A DNA stretch of 64,000 nt from Falsochrobactrum tianjinense (GCF_019100495.1 NZ_JAHRVA010000008.1:86919-150918); one strand, 5' to 3'; positions 53,419-63,033 are shown, counted from the first letter of the stretch. The notes: generated by a model not told the origin, from the letters alone. Program-made: numbers and translations.

Positions 53419-54956
53419 CAATTCAGCCCTTTCGCGTCATTTAACTCAGCCTCTTGCCATTCACCGGCCATCATCAGTCCCAGCCTTTGCGCATCCGCCA
53501 TTTCCGCATCAATGGGGGGTGACAGACGGCCTTTGACGATGGCTTGCACCCGATCGGCAAGGCCGATGATTTCATCGAGATCTTCCGAAATCAGCAGCAC
53601 GGCGGCACCCCTGGCGCGGGCTTCGAGAATGCGCATATGAATGGCTGCGACCGCGCCTTCATCAAGACCGCGCGTCGGCTGTGCTGCGATCAGGATACGC
53701 GGCGCGGTTTCAAGATTGCGGCCCAGAATGAGTTTTTGCATATTGCCGCCTGAAAGCAGGCGGATACGGCTGTCAGGCGTGCCGCCGCGCACATCGAAAC
53801 CCTTGATGATACGGTTGGTAAATTCACGGGCTGCGTTTCGGTTGACCAGCAGACCATGGGAGAATTGCGGATCGCGTATGCGTTCCAGCACGGCATTTTC
53901 CCATAATGTCAGATCGCCGATTGTGCCTTCCGCATTGCGGTCTTCCGGGATGCGCCCGATGCCCTGGGCTACGAAATGGCGTGGATCAAACCGGGCAACC
54001 TGCTGCCCGAACAGGGCAAGCGAGCCGCTGGCAGGATGGCTCAGACCCGAAACAAGACGGCCAAGCGCTGCCTGTCCATTGCCGGAAACGCCGATTATGC
54101 CTAGCGTTTCCCCAGCACGGACGTGAAAATTGAGTTCGGTCAGCCGGGCGATACCTTCTTCGATAAGGGTAATGTTGCGAGCTTCGAGCAATGTTTCGCC
54201 GGGCGTTGCGGCAGCACGGGCAGGGCGCGAAACGCGGCGTCCGACCATCAGTTCGGCCAGTTCTTCCTTGGAGGTATCGTGCGCTTTTCGCTCCGCCACC
54301 AGCTTGCCGCCACGCAGCACGACGATGCGATCGGCCGCTGACATGACTTCATGCAGCTTGTGCGAAATGAAGATGAGCGAAAGCCCCTGTCGCGCCATTT
54401 CTTTCAGCGTTGCGAACAATCCTTCGGCTTCCTGCGTGGTGAGAACGGCGGTCGGCTCGTCGAGGATCAGAATATCCGCGTCGTTATAAAGTGCTTTCAG
54501 GATTTCGACGCGCTGCTGCTCGCCCACTGAAAGATCACCAAGCCGCACATCCGCATCGACCTTCAGGCCGAAACGTTCGGCAATTCGTTCGATTTTGGCG
54601 CGCGCGCCAGCACGGTCGGATTTCAGTTTCCACAGGCTTTCCGTGCCGGTGATGATGTTTTCAAGCACGGTGAGATTGGGCGCAAGGGTGAAGTGCTGGT
54701 GCACCATGCCCACGCCCGAATCGATTGCCGCGCGCGGCTTGCCTTGCGGAATTTCCGCGTCCTTGACGAAGACGCGGCCTTCATCGGGCACATAATGGCC
54801 GAAGAGAATATTCATCAGCGTGGTTTTTCCAGCGCCGTTTTCGCCAAGAAAAGCGAGGATTTCGCCGCGTTCGAGCCGGAGCGAAATATCGTCATTGGCG
54901 ATCAGCGCGCCAAAACGCTTGGTAATGTTTTGCAGTTCGAGAACGGTACTACTCAT
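53418..54956 (-). CDS. BMP-type ABC transporter ATPase (two nucleotide-binding domains)
   Basis: 512 residues, NupO/YufO-like. The first half: Walker A LGENGAGKTTLMNIL near 37, signature LSVGEQQRVEIL, Walker B LILDEPTAVLT. The second half has degenerate Walker A IGVSGNGQAALGRLVSG near 285 and signature LLSGGNMQKLILGRNL. Its start overlaps the amidase stop by four bases, and its stop overlaps permease 1. Powers uptake of a nucleoside or base. Confidence 0.9.
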   Translation of the reverse strand: MSSTVLELQNITKRFGALIANDDISLRLERGEILAFLGENGAGKTTLMNILFGHYVPDEGRVFVKDAEIPQGKPRAAIDSGVGMVHQHFTLAPNLTVLENIITGTESLWKLKSDRAGARAKIERIAERFGLKVDADVRLGDLSVGEQQRVEILKALYNDADILILDEPTAVLTTQEAEGLFATLKEMARQGLSLIFISHKLHEVMSAADRIVVLRGGKLVAERKAHDTSKEELAELMVGRRVSRPARAAATPGETLLEARNITLIEEGIARLTELNFHVRAGETLGIIGVSGNGQAALGRLVSGLSHPASGSLALFGQQVARFDPRHFVAQGIGRIPEDRNAEGTIGDLTLWENAVLERIRDPQFSHGLLVNRNAAREFTNRIIKGFDVRGGTPDSRIRLLSGGNMQKLILGRNLETAPRILIAAQPTRGLDEGAVAAIHMRILEARARGAAVLLISEDLDEIIGLADRVQAIVKGRLSPPIDAEMADAQRLGLMMAGEWQEAELNDAKGLN

Positions 54957-56359
54957 TGGTTCAACCCCGCTACGGGAAATTTGTGCTGCCAGCGCCGGTC
55001 TTTCTCCAGCCGCTCGCCCAGAGCAAGAAGCAGCCTGTCAGCGCCCATCGGAGCCATAAGCTGGATGGCCAGCGGCAACCCCGCCATATCCTCGCCAAAG
55101 GGAAGCGAAAGCGCCGGGAAACCGGAAATATTGCCTAGGCCCGCATAGGGCGCAAAGGCGGTCATCCTGTGCCAATGCGCCTCCACATCGCCATGATCCA
55201 TCGGAAAAGAACCAAGCGGCAAGGGTGCGCGTGCAAGCATGGGCATTATCAGCACGTCAATATTGTGGAAAATCTGCCAAAGCATATGGGTGGCGCTGAC
55301 CGCGCCATTCATCGCATCGTAAAGGGTGGTCGCATTGAAATTGCGGCCTCGCTCGGCAACGGCGCGCGTCAATGGTTCGAGCTTGTCTTCATCAAGAGCG
55401 AGCGCTTCGACGGCGCAAGCGAGATTGACCGAGATGATGCGGTCGAAAGCGCACGCGCTGGCCGCGACCAGCGGTGCGAGCCTGTCCGCAGCGATTTCGC
55501 TGACAGCATGTCCCCGCGTCTCGAGAAAGTGCGCCGCATCGACAACGGTCTGCATACGCTCAGACGTAACGGGAAAATCGGCAAGATCGCCACTCACCAC
55601 ACCGATGCGGAGGGATGAGGACAGTTCGCCGGACATCATCGCCAGATCTGGAACGAAGCCCTCGGTTCGGCCTTCGAGCAGCGGAAACAGCCTGGCCGCA
55701 TCGCGTACCGAGCGGCAAAGCGCAAATTCGCTGGCGATACCAGCCAGATAATTGCCAAAGTGCGGGCCGGAGGGCATCGCGCCGCGGCTGGGTTTGAGGC
55801 CGATCAGGCCGCAAGTTGCAGCAGGCACGCGGATGGATCCGCCTGCATCGGTGGCATGGGCTATGGCGACAATACCGCTTGCTACTGCCGCCGCCGCGCC
55901 GCCGGAGGAGCCTGCGGGCGAGAGCGCTGCATCAAAAGGGTGGTGGGCAATCGGACCGCTTGCCGGTTCGCTGGCCAATGCAAGGCCGAATTCCGGCACG
56001 GTCGTCGTCCCGAAGAAATTCAGTCCTGCCTTGCGCAGCCGGTACGCAAGTTCTGAATCAGGTTGCTGCGAGGCATTCGCAAAGGCGCGCGAACCAAGCC
56101 GGATCGGCAGGCCCGCACAGGGACCGCCCAGATCCTTGAACAGGGACGGGACACCCGCAAAAGGGGCGCTTGTCGCGTCCTGAGAGCGAGCCGCATTTGC
56201 GCGGCCCAGTTGCGCATCGAGATATGAAATGGCGCCCAGGGAGCGCCAGTTTTGAGCAGCGGCAAGGGCGGCTTCCATGGCTTCACCAGCAGACAGAACG
56301 CCAGTGGCAATTGCCCGTGCAAGCGCAGTCGCATCCTGCTCTTTCATTTGGTTAGCCAT
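54953..56359 (-). CDS. Amidase-signature family hydrolase
   Basis: 468 residues. Ser-cisSer-Lys triad visible: Lys in SLFKDLGGP near 72, SPAGSSGGAAAAVASGIVAIA near 147 (cis-Ser), and ATDAGGSIRVPAATCGLIGLKPSRG near 170 with the nucleophile Ser. Members cleave amide bonds of many small compounds. Position between the BMP binding protein and the transporter ATPase suggests it acts on the imported compound or its ring-opened product. The ribosome binding site is not obvious; ATG 56359 is used, 24 bases after the binding-protein stop. Confidence 0.87.
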   Translation of the reverse strand: MANQMKEQDATALARAIATGVLSAGEAMEAALAAAQNWRSLGAISYLDAQLGRANAARSQDATSAPFAGVPSLFKDLGGPCAGLPIRLGSRAFANASQQPDSELAYRLRKAGLNFFGTTTVPEFGLALASEPASGPIAHHPFDAALSPAGSSGGAAAAVASGIVAIAHATDAGGSIRVPAATCGLIGLKPSRGAMPSGPHFGNYLAGIASEFALCRSVRDAARLFPLLEGRTEGFVPDLAMMSGELSSSLRIGVVSGDLADFPVTSERMQTVVDAAHFLETRGHAVSEIAADRLAPLVAASACAFDRIISVNLACAVEALALDEDKLEPLTRAVAERGRNFNATTLYDAMNGAVSATHMLWQIFHNIDVLIMPMLARAPLPLGSFPMDHGDVEAHWHRMTAFAPYAGLGNISGFPALSLPFGEDMAGLPLAIQLMAPMGADRLLLALGERLEKDRRWQHKFPVAGLNQ

Positions 56360-56383
56360 ATTGGCGCCGCCCCATGCCGCTGG

Positions 56384-57382
56384 TTAGCTTGGCTCTGTTA
56401 TGTCCGCTTCCACGGTGAAAGTACCGGCCTTGATCTCGGTGCGGCGCGCCTCCATCTTGGCTTCGGCTTCTTGCGTGGCGACGCCCTTGACATAAACAAT
56501 GTCGTTGCCGCCTTCCTTCATCTTGCTGAACGGCGTGTAGTCTTTGCCGGTCGGCTGTCCGGCCTTCACATCGGCAATCGCAGCATTGAGGATCGGGCGG
56601 AAATACCACATCGCATTGGCGAATACGGTGTCAGGATAACGCGGCGTGTAGTCGAGCAATGAGCCGACAGCCTTGATGCCGCGCTCCTTGGCAGCGTCTG
56701 CCGTTCCGATACGCTCGCCCAGAAGGACATCCGCGCCCGCATCAATCTGGGCAAGACCCGCTTCGCGCGCCTTCGGCGGATCGAAGAAGGTGCCGATGAA
56801 GGATGCCATGAATTTGGCATCCGGGCGGGTTTCCTTGATGCCTTGCCTGAAAGCGTTGATGAGCATGTTGACTTCCGGAATTGGCACAGCACCGACCGCA
56901 CCGAAAGTTCCTGTCTTGCTCACCGAGCCTGCAAGCATGCCTGCAAGATAGACGGATTCCAGATTCCACGTACCGAATACGCCGAAGTTTTCGCCATGCG
57001 GCTTGCCTGAAGAGCCCATGATGAAAGTAGTTTCAGGATAGTCGCCTGCCACCTGCCGCGCTTCGCGTTCGACGGCATAGGATTCGCCAACAATAAGCTT
57101 GATGCCCTGTTCGGCATATTCGCGCATGGCGCGGGGATAGTCGCTGGCCGAAATGCCTTCCGAGAAGACATATTCAATGGCACCTTCATCATTGGCCTGC
57201 TGGAGCGCTTCATGCAGGCGCGAGTTCCATGCATTTTCCACCGGCGAGGCGTGAAGGCCCGCCACTTTGAGCTTTTCATCAGCGGCAAAAACGCGGGAGG
57301 CGAAAGCTGTTGCGCCGACAGTCGCCGATATGGCGAGAATATCGCGGCGGGTGAATGCGGATTTTCTTGTTATACCGGTCAT
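56384..57382 (-). CDS. BMP-family substrate-binding lipoprotein-like protein, Tat-type signal
   Basis: 332 residues of the basic membrane protein (BMP/PnrA-like) family, binding purine nucleosides or related bases. RKSAFTRRDILAISATVGATAF at the N-terminus has a twin-arginine motif (TRRDIL) and no lipobox Cys. It is therefore likely exported folded by Tat. Later: LHASPVENAWNSRLHEALQQA near 45, GVFGTWNLESVYLAGMLAGSVS near 138, and ADVLLGERIGTADAAKERG near 215. ATG 57382 has AGGGG before it. It is likely the ligand receptor of the following transporter. Confidence 0.87.
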   Translation of the reverse strand: MTGITRKSAFTRRDILAISATVGATAFASRVFAADEKLKVAGLHASPVENAWNSRLHEALQQANDEGAIEYVFSEGISASDYPRAMREYAEQGIKLIVGESYAVEREARQVAGDYPETTFIMGSSGKPHGENFGVFGTWNLESVYLAGMLAGSVSKTGTFGAVGAVPIPEVNMLINAFRQGIKETRPDAKFMASFIGTFFDPPKAREAGLAQIDAGADVLLGERIGTADAAKERGIKAVGSLLDYTPRYPDTVFANAMWYFRPILNAAIADVKAGQPTGKDYTPFSKMKEGGNDIVYVKGVATQEAEAKMEARRTEIKAGTFTVEADITEPS

Positions 57383-57557
57383 GTGGACCCCTCTTATGAT
57401 GTCGGTACGCATGGCCATGCGCCCGGTTGCTTCTTTTGAACACAAGGCTTCGCATTTGAGCACGAGGCTTCACTGGCAACAATTGCATTCTTGCCCAATT
57501 GGTCTCGAATTCAAGTGAATTACGAAATGATCTCCGAAAGAGACCGATGGTTTCCTA

Positions 57558-58847
57558 TCAGCCAAGCGGCGCATAGTCTGCGGCATCGACCTGCGTCGGG
57601 CGACCTTCAATATGCAGCGCCGCTACACGCTGCGGGGTTTCGGCGATGACCTTGCCGCGCCGGACGACCGCCAGACGGTTGGCCTTCAGACGCAGTGCTT
57701 CCAGAGGATCGCGCGCCTGCAGCATGACAAAATCCGCATTGCAGCCTTTTGCAAGCCCGTAACCTTCAAGCCCCAGCGCTCTGGCCGAATTGACGGTCAA
57801 TGCATCGAAAACCTGGTGCTTGCCTTCGATTGTGGTCATCTGCGCCACATGAAGCGCCATATGGCCCACTTCCAGCATGTCGGCTGAACCCATCGAATAC
57901 CAGGGATCCATCACGCAGTCATGGCCGAAAGCCACATTCACGCCTGCCGCCATAAGTTCGGGAACGCGCGTCATGCCGCGACGCTTGGGATAGGTGTCGG
58001 CGCGGCCCTGAAGCGTGATGTTGATGAGCGGATTGGGAATAGCGTTCATCTGCGCTTCCGCGATCAGCGCAATCAGCTTGGTGGCGTAATAATTATCCAT
58101 GGAATGCATGGAGGCAAGATGTGATCCCGACACGCGGCCTTGCAGGCCGAAACGAATGGTCTGCGCTGCCAGCATTTCCACATGGCGCGACATGGGATCG
58201 TCGGACTCGTCGCAATGAATATCGACCGGCAGGCCGCGTTCAGCGGCGATCCGGCACAACGCTTCCAGCGATGCTGCGCCATCAGCCATCGTGCGCTCGA
58301 AATGCGGAATGCCGCCGACAATATCGAGGCCCATATCCAGCGAACGGTTGACCAGATCGACCGCGCCGGGCGAGCGGTAATAGCCGTCTTGCGGAAAGGC
58401 CACCAGTTGCAGATCGAGATAGGGTTTGACCTTTTCGCGCACTTCGATCATCGCTTCGGCGGTCAGAAGGCGCGGGTCACTGACATCCACATGGCTGCGA
58501 ATCGCAAGCAGGCCCTGACTGACGGCGAGATCGCAATAGCGCAGCGCGCGCTCGACCATGGCCTCACGGGTGAGCAATGGCTTCAGCTCGCCCCAGACCG
58601 CGATCCCTTCCAGAAGCGTTCCCGACATATTGAGGCGCGGCATACCGAGCGAGAGGGTCGAATCCATGTGAAAATGCGGATCGACAAATGGGGGGGTCAC
58701 GAGCCGGTCGGTTGCGTCGATTTCGCGGGATGCCTGATGATCGCTGCTGGCAGCAGCAATATCGGCAATCTTGCCGTCCTTGACCAGAATGTCCTGCTTT
58801 TCACGCCCGTCCGGCAGATTTGCATTTCTTACGATCAAGTCGAACAT
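57558..58847 (-). CDS. CodA-like amidohydrolase (cytosine deaminase family)
   Basis: 429 residues, metal-dependent amidohydrolase of the cytosine deaminase branch. PPFVDPHFHMDSTLSLG near 61 provides the first metal His pair; IHCDESDDPM near 211 holds further ligands; SHLASMHSMDN near 242 and VAFGHDCVMDPWY near 307 the second His and the catalytic Asp. ATG 58847 follows AGGAG. First gene of the minus-strand operon with a BMP-type importer, so it may deaminate an imported pyrimidine or related ring compound. Substrate is not proven: members also act on other heterocycles. A gap of 175 bases precedes the binding-protein gene. Confidence 0.85.
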   Translation of the reverse strand: MFDLIVRNANLPDGREKQDILVKDGKIADIAAASSDHQASREIDATDRLVTPPFVDPHFHMDSTLSLGMPRLNMSGTLLEGIAVWGELKPLLTREAMVERALRYCDLAVSQGLLAIRSHVDVSDPRLLTAEAMIEVREKVKPYLDLQLVAFPQDGYYRSPGAVDLVNRSLDMGLDIVGGIPHFERTMADGAASLEALCRIAAERGLPVDIHCDESDDPMSRHVEMLAAQTIRFGLQGRVSGSHLASMHSMDNYYATKLIALIAEAQMNAIPNPLINITLQGRADTYPKRRGMTRVPELMAAGVNVAFGHDCVMDPWYSMGSADMLEVGHMALHVAQMTTIEGKHQVFDALTVNSARALGLEGYGLAKGCNADFVMLQARDPLEALRLKANRLAVVRRGKVIAETPQRVAALHIEGRPTQVDAADYAPLG

Positions 58848-59012
58848 CGGTGAAACTCCTGATAACCTTATGGATATGAGCATGAAATAGCGGCTCATTT
58901 CCAGATTGGCTTATACCGTCCAGCCTTGCCGCGCAATGCCGTGCAAACGACGAGGGGTCGTCATCCGCAGCGCAAAATGCTAGGCCGCAGGGAAAATAGT
59001 CACAGGGACGCC

Positions 59013-59600
59013 ATGTTCACCATCGGTCGCATTGAAACCTTCGCTCAGGAGATCAGGAAGAGCCGCTTTCTTGCGATTGCCGCACCGGTGACGAACGAGC
59101 AGGCGGCGAAGGAATTTCTGGCGCAGCATTCGGATATGGCGGCGACGCATAATTGCTGGGCCTGGCGCATAGGGCAGAATTATCGTTTCAGCGACGATGG
59201 CGAGCCGAGCGGCACTGCGGGCAAGCCGATCCTGCAAGCCATCGACGGCCAGCAGCTTGATAATACCGTGGTGGTGGTAACGCGCTGGTTCGGTGGCATT
59301 CTTCTAGGGAGCGGTGGTCTGATGCGCGCTTACGGCGGCACTGCCGCCACTTGTCTGCGGCAGGCGGGAAAAACGGAAGTGATCCCGATCGTGGGCTTTT
59401 CGCTCGCATGCGATTTCTCTGATCATGCATTATTAAAGGCGCGTCTTGCGGCGGTGGATAATGTTATTATCGAGCAGGAGAATTTTACGGCAAGCGGCGT
59501 TGAAATGGCGGGCGTTATGCCCATTGCCGTCCGGGATGAGTTGTCGCGCCTTGCAATGGATATTACGCGCGGAAAGACCATCATCAGGTTTGACGACTGA
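59013..59600 (+). CDS. IMPACT/YigZ-family protein
   Basis: 195 residues of the YigZ/IMPACT (UPF0029) family. RKSRFLAIAAPVTNEQAAKEFL near 12 and AWRIGQNYRFSDDGEPSGTAGKPIL near 49 are the landmark motifs. NTVVVVTRWFGGILLGSGGLMRAYGG near 82 is the other. Function in bacteria is unsettled; the eukaryotic homologue regulates Gcn2 signalling. ATG 59013 has AGGGA a few bases before it. Divergent from the CodA-like operon. Confidence 0.9.
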   Translation: MFTIGRIETFAQEIRKSRFLAIAAPVTNEQAAKEFLAQHSDMAATHNCWAWRIGQNYRFSDDGEPSGTAGKPILQAIDGQQLDNTVVVVTRWFGGILLGSGGLMRAYGGTAATCLRQAGKTEVIPIVGFSLACDFSDHALLKARLAAVDNVIIEQENFTASGVEMAGVMPIAVRDELSRLAMDITRGKTIIRFDD

Positions 59601-59799
59601 TCCCAAAGGGATTTGCGCGCCATCAGATACAAAGCCGTGATATATTTATGATTGACTGCGTTTGCTGTTGTACTTTTTTTGAATAACAATTACCGATTGC
59701 AGAAAATATTCATTCTTCGTTTGGTATCTTGTTTTATGCGTTGCATAACGGGCAGGTGACGGGACTTGCCGGGCCGCATATAGGCGGGGGGAATTATAT

Positions 59800-61233
59800 A
59801 TGAACGAGCGGGTACAGAGCGCGCATGTGCCATTGGCAGTGGATCTCGATGGGACGCTGGTCGCAACGGATCTGTTATGGGAAAGCCTGTTCATTCTTCT
59901 CAAGAAGAATGCCTTTTACGCATTCCTGCTGCCCGTCTGGCTTCTGTCCGGCAAAGCGCACCTCAAGCGCGAGATTGCACGCCGCATCACCATCGATGCG
60001 TCCTTGCTACCCTATCGGCAAGATTTTCTTGAATTTCTGCGGGAAGAGCATGGCCGGGGACGCAAGCTTGTGCTGGCAACCGCTGCGGCGGAGCCTCTGG
60101 CGCGAGCTGTCGCATCTGAACTTGGGATTTTCGACGCCGTTCATGCGACCGAGACGAATAATTTGTCGTCGCATCGCAAGGCGCACACCCTGACCGAGCA
60201 TTACGGCCCTAACGGGTTTGATTATGCCGGAAACGACCGGGCGGACATAGCCGTCTTTCAGGCCGCGCGCGAGGCGATCATAGTCGCGCCTGACCGCACC
60301 GCCGCGCGCTTTCAAAAGGCAAATGGCGGACGTCTGTTCGCAAACAAATCTCGTGGCATCAAACCCTATCTGAAAATGTTGCGTGTACATCAATGGCTCA
60401 AGAACCTGCTGGTCTTTGTGCCTGCGTTTCTTGCCCACGATATTTCCGAGCCTGACATTTTTATGGCTGCCTGTCTGGCCTTCATTGCCTTTTCCGCAGC
60501 CGCATCGGCCATTTATATCGTCAATGACATCATCGATCTTCCGCTCGACCGCCAGCATAAAAGAAAGCGAAACCGGCCTTTCGCAAGCGGGGTTCTGAGC
60601 ATTCCGTTCGGGCTGACGGTATCGGCTCTCCTTCTGCTCGTATCGGGGATCATAAGCCTGTTCCTGCCTCTCGCTTTCGTACTTGTTATGGCGGCCTATC
60701 TGGTTACGACAACGGCCTATTCGCTGCTGCTCAAGCGTATGCTGTTGGTCGATGTGATCTGCCTTGCCGCACTATACAGCCTGCGGCTTCTGGGCGGTAT
60801 GGCGGCGACCCATATTCCGCTTTCCTTCTGGCTGATGGCGTTTGCCATGTTCTTTTTCCTGTCGCTGGCGCTGGTGAAGCGTTATGTCGAGTTGCAGCAT
60901 TCGACCGGGACCGAGAAAGACCGGATCGCGGGGCGCGGCTACCGGCCCGAAGATATTGATATTGTCGGGCAGAGCGGCGTGGCCTCTGCCTTTACCGCCG
61001 TTCTGGTGCTTGCGCTTTATATTAACAGCGATGCGGTTCGCACCCTTTATACCTATCCCTGGTTGATATGGCCGCTGGTGCCCATCGTGCTTTATATTGT
61101 TATCCGTGTGTGGATATTGGCGCATCGTAAGGAAATGGATGACGATCCGGTCGTTTTCATTGCCAATGATTGGCGTAGCCAGTTGGTTATCCTGATTGGC
61201 GCAATGCTTCTGTTCACCGCCGGGATGCGATGA
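59800..61233 (+). CDS. HAD phosphatase - UbiA prenyl-phosphate phosphoribosyltransferase fusion
   Basis: 477 residues in two parts. Residues about 10-180 are a HAD phosphatase: DLDGTLVATD (nucleophile Asp), LATAAAEPL and GNDRADIAVFQAA as motifs II and IV. Residues about 190-477 are a UbiA-type membrane transferase with about nine segments. Its ASAIYIVNDIIDLPLDRQH followed by KRKRNRPFASG matches the decaprenyl-phosphate phosphoribosyltransferase subgroup (as in Mycobacterium Rv3806c), with the NDxxD metal motif. The two parts could place phosphoribose on a polyprenyl phosphate and then remove the 5-phosphate. GGGGGG precedes ATG 59800. Its stop overlaps the DprE1-like gene by four bases. Confidence 0.85.
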   Translation: MNERVQSAHVPLAVDLDGTLVATDLLWESLFILLKKNAFYAFLLPVWLLSGKAHLKREIARRITIDASLLPYRQDFLEFLREEHGRGRKLVLATAAAEPLARAVASELGIFDAVHATETNNLSSHRKAHTLTEHYGPNGFDYAGNDRADIAVFQAAREAIIVAPDRTAARFQKANGGRLFANKSRGIKPYLKMLRVHQWLKNLLVFVPAFLAHDISEPDIFMAACLAFIAFSAAASAIYIVNDIIDLPLDRQHKRKRNRPFASGVLSIPFGLTVSALLLLVSGIISLFLPLAFVLVMAAYLVTTTAYSLLLKRMLLVDVICLAALYSLRLLGGMAATHIPLSFWLMAFAMFFFLSLALVKRYVELQHSTGTEKDRIAGRGYRPEDIDIVGQSGVASAFTAVLVLALYINSDAVRTLYTYPWLIWPLVPIVLYIVIRVWILAHRKEMDDDPVVFIANDWRSQLVILIGAMLLFTAGMR

Positions 61234-62552
61234 TGGAACGGTCTTTCGACAGTTTCGGGCGGATCGACCAGCACAGCCGCAGTTCGATTGCGCTTGAAGA
61301 TGCATGGGCTGGATTTGGAGCGCCGGAAACAAACGGGAAAAGCTTGCTGGCCTTCGGCAATGGGCGCTCTTATGGCGATAGCTGTCACAATGATGCCGGG
61401 CTTCTGGTGCCGATGCGCCCGCATAATCGCATTCTCAGCTTTGGCGAAGAGACCGGCATTCTGGAAGTGCAAGCCGGGGCGTTGTTGAGCGAGATTATCG
61501 CGGCCGTCGCACCCTATGGCTATTTCCCGGCCGTGACGCCCGGCACGCGCTTCGTAACGGTTGGCGGCGCAATCGCCAACGACGTGCACGGCAAAAACCA
61601 TCATTTGCGCGGGACATTCGGCTGTCATGTCGAAAGTCTTGAATTATTGCGCTCCGATGGCGCTCGCCATCATTGCTCCAATGCGCAAAACCCGCAACTG
61701 TTTGCCGCTACCATAGGCGGCATGGGCCTGACGGGGCTGATTTTGAGCGCGCGCATCCGCCTGATGCCGGTCGGTTCTCTTGATATTGAAGAGCATATTA
61801 CTCCATTCGGCAGTCTGGCCGAATATTTCGATATGGCGGAAGCCACGGATAATATGAATGAATATGCTGTTGCCTGGGTTGACCAACTGGCCAGTGGACG
61901 CTCGGAAGGGCGCGGCGTATTGATTGCGGGCAATCATGCGCGAAACGGTAATCGCGATACGGGTCGCGGCGAAGCGCGGTTTTCCGTGCCGTTTGATCTG
62001 CCGTTTTCGATGCTGAACAGGCCAAGCCTGACCCTGTTCAACGCTCTTTATTTTCATGCCAAGCGCCGAAAGCAGAAGCCGCATCTCGCAGGCTTTGGCA
62101 GCTTTTTCTATCCGCTTGACGGTGTGCGTGGCTGGAACCGCCTTTATGGGCCTTCAGGGCTTTATCAGCATCAGAGCGTGGTGCCTCTTGAGACCGCGCC
62201 GCATGTGATACCGCCCATGCTTGCCGCCAGCCGCGATGCGGGGCAGGTATCCTTCCTTACTGTGTTGAAACGCTTTGGCAATATGCGTTCGCCGGGGCTG
62301 CTGTCCTTCCCCAAGCCGGGCTACACCCTGACCATGGATTTTCCTAATCGCGGGCAAAGGACATATGATCTGTTGGCGCTGCTCGACCGGATGACCATTG
62401 AAGCTGGCGGTCGGGTCAATCCCTATAAGGATCAGCGTATGAGTGCGGCGACCTTCAGGTCGGGCTTTGCGCAGTGGCAACAGCTTGAGCAATGGCGCGA
62501 TGAGCGTTTTTGCTCGGATTTCTGGCGGCGCACTGCGCTGACATCGGCATAA
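61230..62552 (+). CDS. DprE1-like FAD oxidase (polyprenylphosphoryl-ribose 2'-oxidase type)
   Basis: 440 residues. The FAD-binding half shows FGNGRSYGDSCHNDAGL near residue 42 and FVTVGGAIANDVHGKNHHLRG near 109, then TFGCHVESLELL; these are the signature stretches of DprE1. The catalytic Lys region appears as NPYKDQRMSAATF near 395. The Cys that covalent benzothiazinone drugs use in mycobacterial DprE1 (in a VCVDFP stretch) is Thr here (LTMDFP). Predicted role: oxidise polyprenylphosphoryl-ribose at C2 before a reductase makes the arabinose form. Starts at ATG 61230, overlapping the fusion gene's stop (ATGA). Confidence 0.87.
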   Translation: MMERSFDSFGRIDQHSRSSIALEDAWAGFGAPETNGKSLLAFGNGRSYGDSCHNDAGLLVPMRPHNRILSFGEETGILEVQAGALLSEIIAAVAPYGYFPAVTPGTRFVTVGGAIANDVHGKNHHLRGTFGCHVESLELLRSDGARHHCSNAQNPQLFAATIGGMGLTGLILSARIRLMPVGSLDIEEHITPFGSLAEYFDMAEATDNMNEYAVAWVDQLASGRSEGRGVLIAGNHARNGNRDTGRGEARFSVPFDLPFSMLNRPSLTLFNALYFHAKRRKQKPHLAGFGSFFYPLDGVRGWNRLYGPSGLYQHQSVVPLETAPHVIPPMLAASRDAGQVSFLTVLKRFGNMRSPGLLSFPKPGYTLTMDFPNRGQRTYDLLALLDRMTIEAGGRVNPYKDQRMSAATFRSGFAQWQQLEQWRDERFCSDFWRRTALTSA

Positions 62553-62590
62553 TTGATTAGCGGGCAAAATAAATTCGGCAGGGCAGAAAA

Positions 62591-63013
62591 ATGAAATATA
62601 TTCCCTTCATCCTTTTCACGGTAATGACCAATGCGGCGGCGCAGCTTATGCTCAAACATGGCATGATAACGCTCGGGCCGGTCAGCTTTTCGGCGGACAC
62701 GCTGATCCAGCGTATCTTCCAGATCGTCTTTAGTCCGTGGGTATTCGCGGGTCTGTTCACTTTCGTGATTTCCATGGCGTCGCATCTCTATGTGCTCTCG
62801 AAGGTTGATCTTTCCTTCGCCTATCCATTCCTCAGCCTTGCCTATGTGGCGGTCGCACTTTTTGCATGGCTTTTGTTCAAGGAGGAACTGGGCGCTTACA
62901 AGATTGCTGGTATCGCCTTCATTTGCATCGGAACGGTGCTGATCGCCCAGAGCGGCAGCAAGGCACCCGATGCCGGGCAGGCTGCTGCCGTTCACGATAA
63001 TTCGTCGATATAA
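62591..63013 (+). CDS. SMR/EamA-type small membrane transporter, possible lipid-sugar flippase
   Basis: 140 residues, four transmembrane stretches: FILFTVMTNAAAQLMLKHG, VFAGLFTFVISMASHLYVL, FAYPFLSLAYVAVALFAWLL and IAGIAFICIGTVLIAQSG. It resembles the ArnE/ArnF and EmrE type of small carriers. In this cluster it would suit flipping of a polyprenyl-phosphate pentose across the inner membrane (inference). AGGGCAG before ATG 62591. 38 bases after the oxidase gene. Confidence 0.75.
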   Translation: MKYIPFILFTVMTNAAAQLMLKHGMITLGPVSFSADTLIQRIFQIVFSPWVFAGLFTFVISMASHLYVLSKVDLSFAYPFLSLAYVAVALFAWLLFKEELGAYKIAGIAFICIGTVLIAQSGSKAPDAGQAAAVHDNSSI

Positions 63014-63033
63014 ATTATAGTTGGGGCATGAAT

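Noticed and set aside
58848-59012. Purine or pyrimidine riboswitch before the CodA-like gene
   Set aside because: Only a short GACGA/TCGTC hairpin is visible, not enough to claim a riboswitch.
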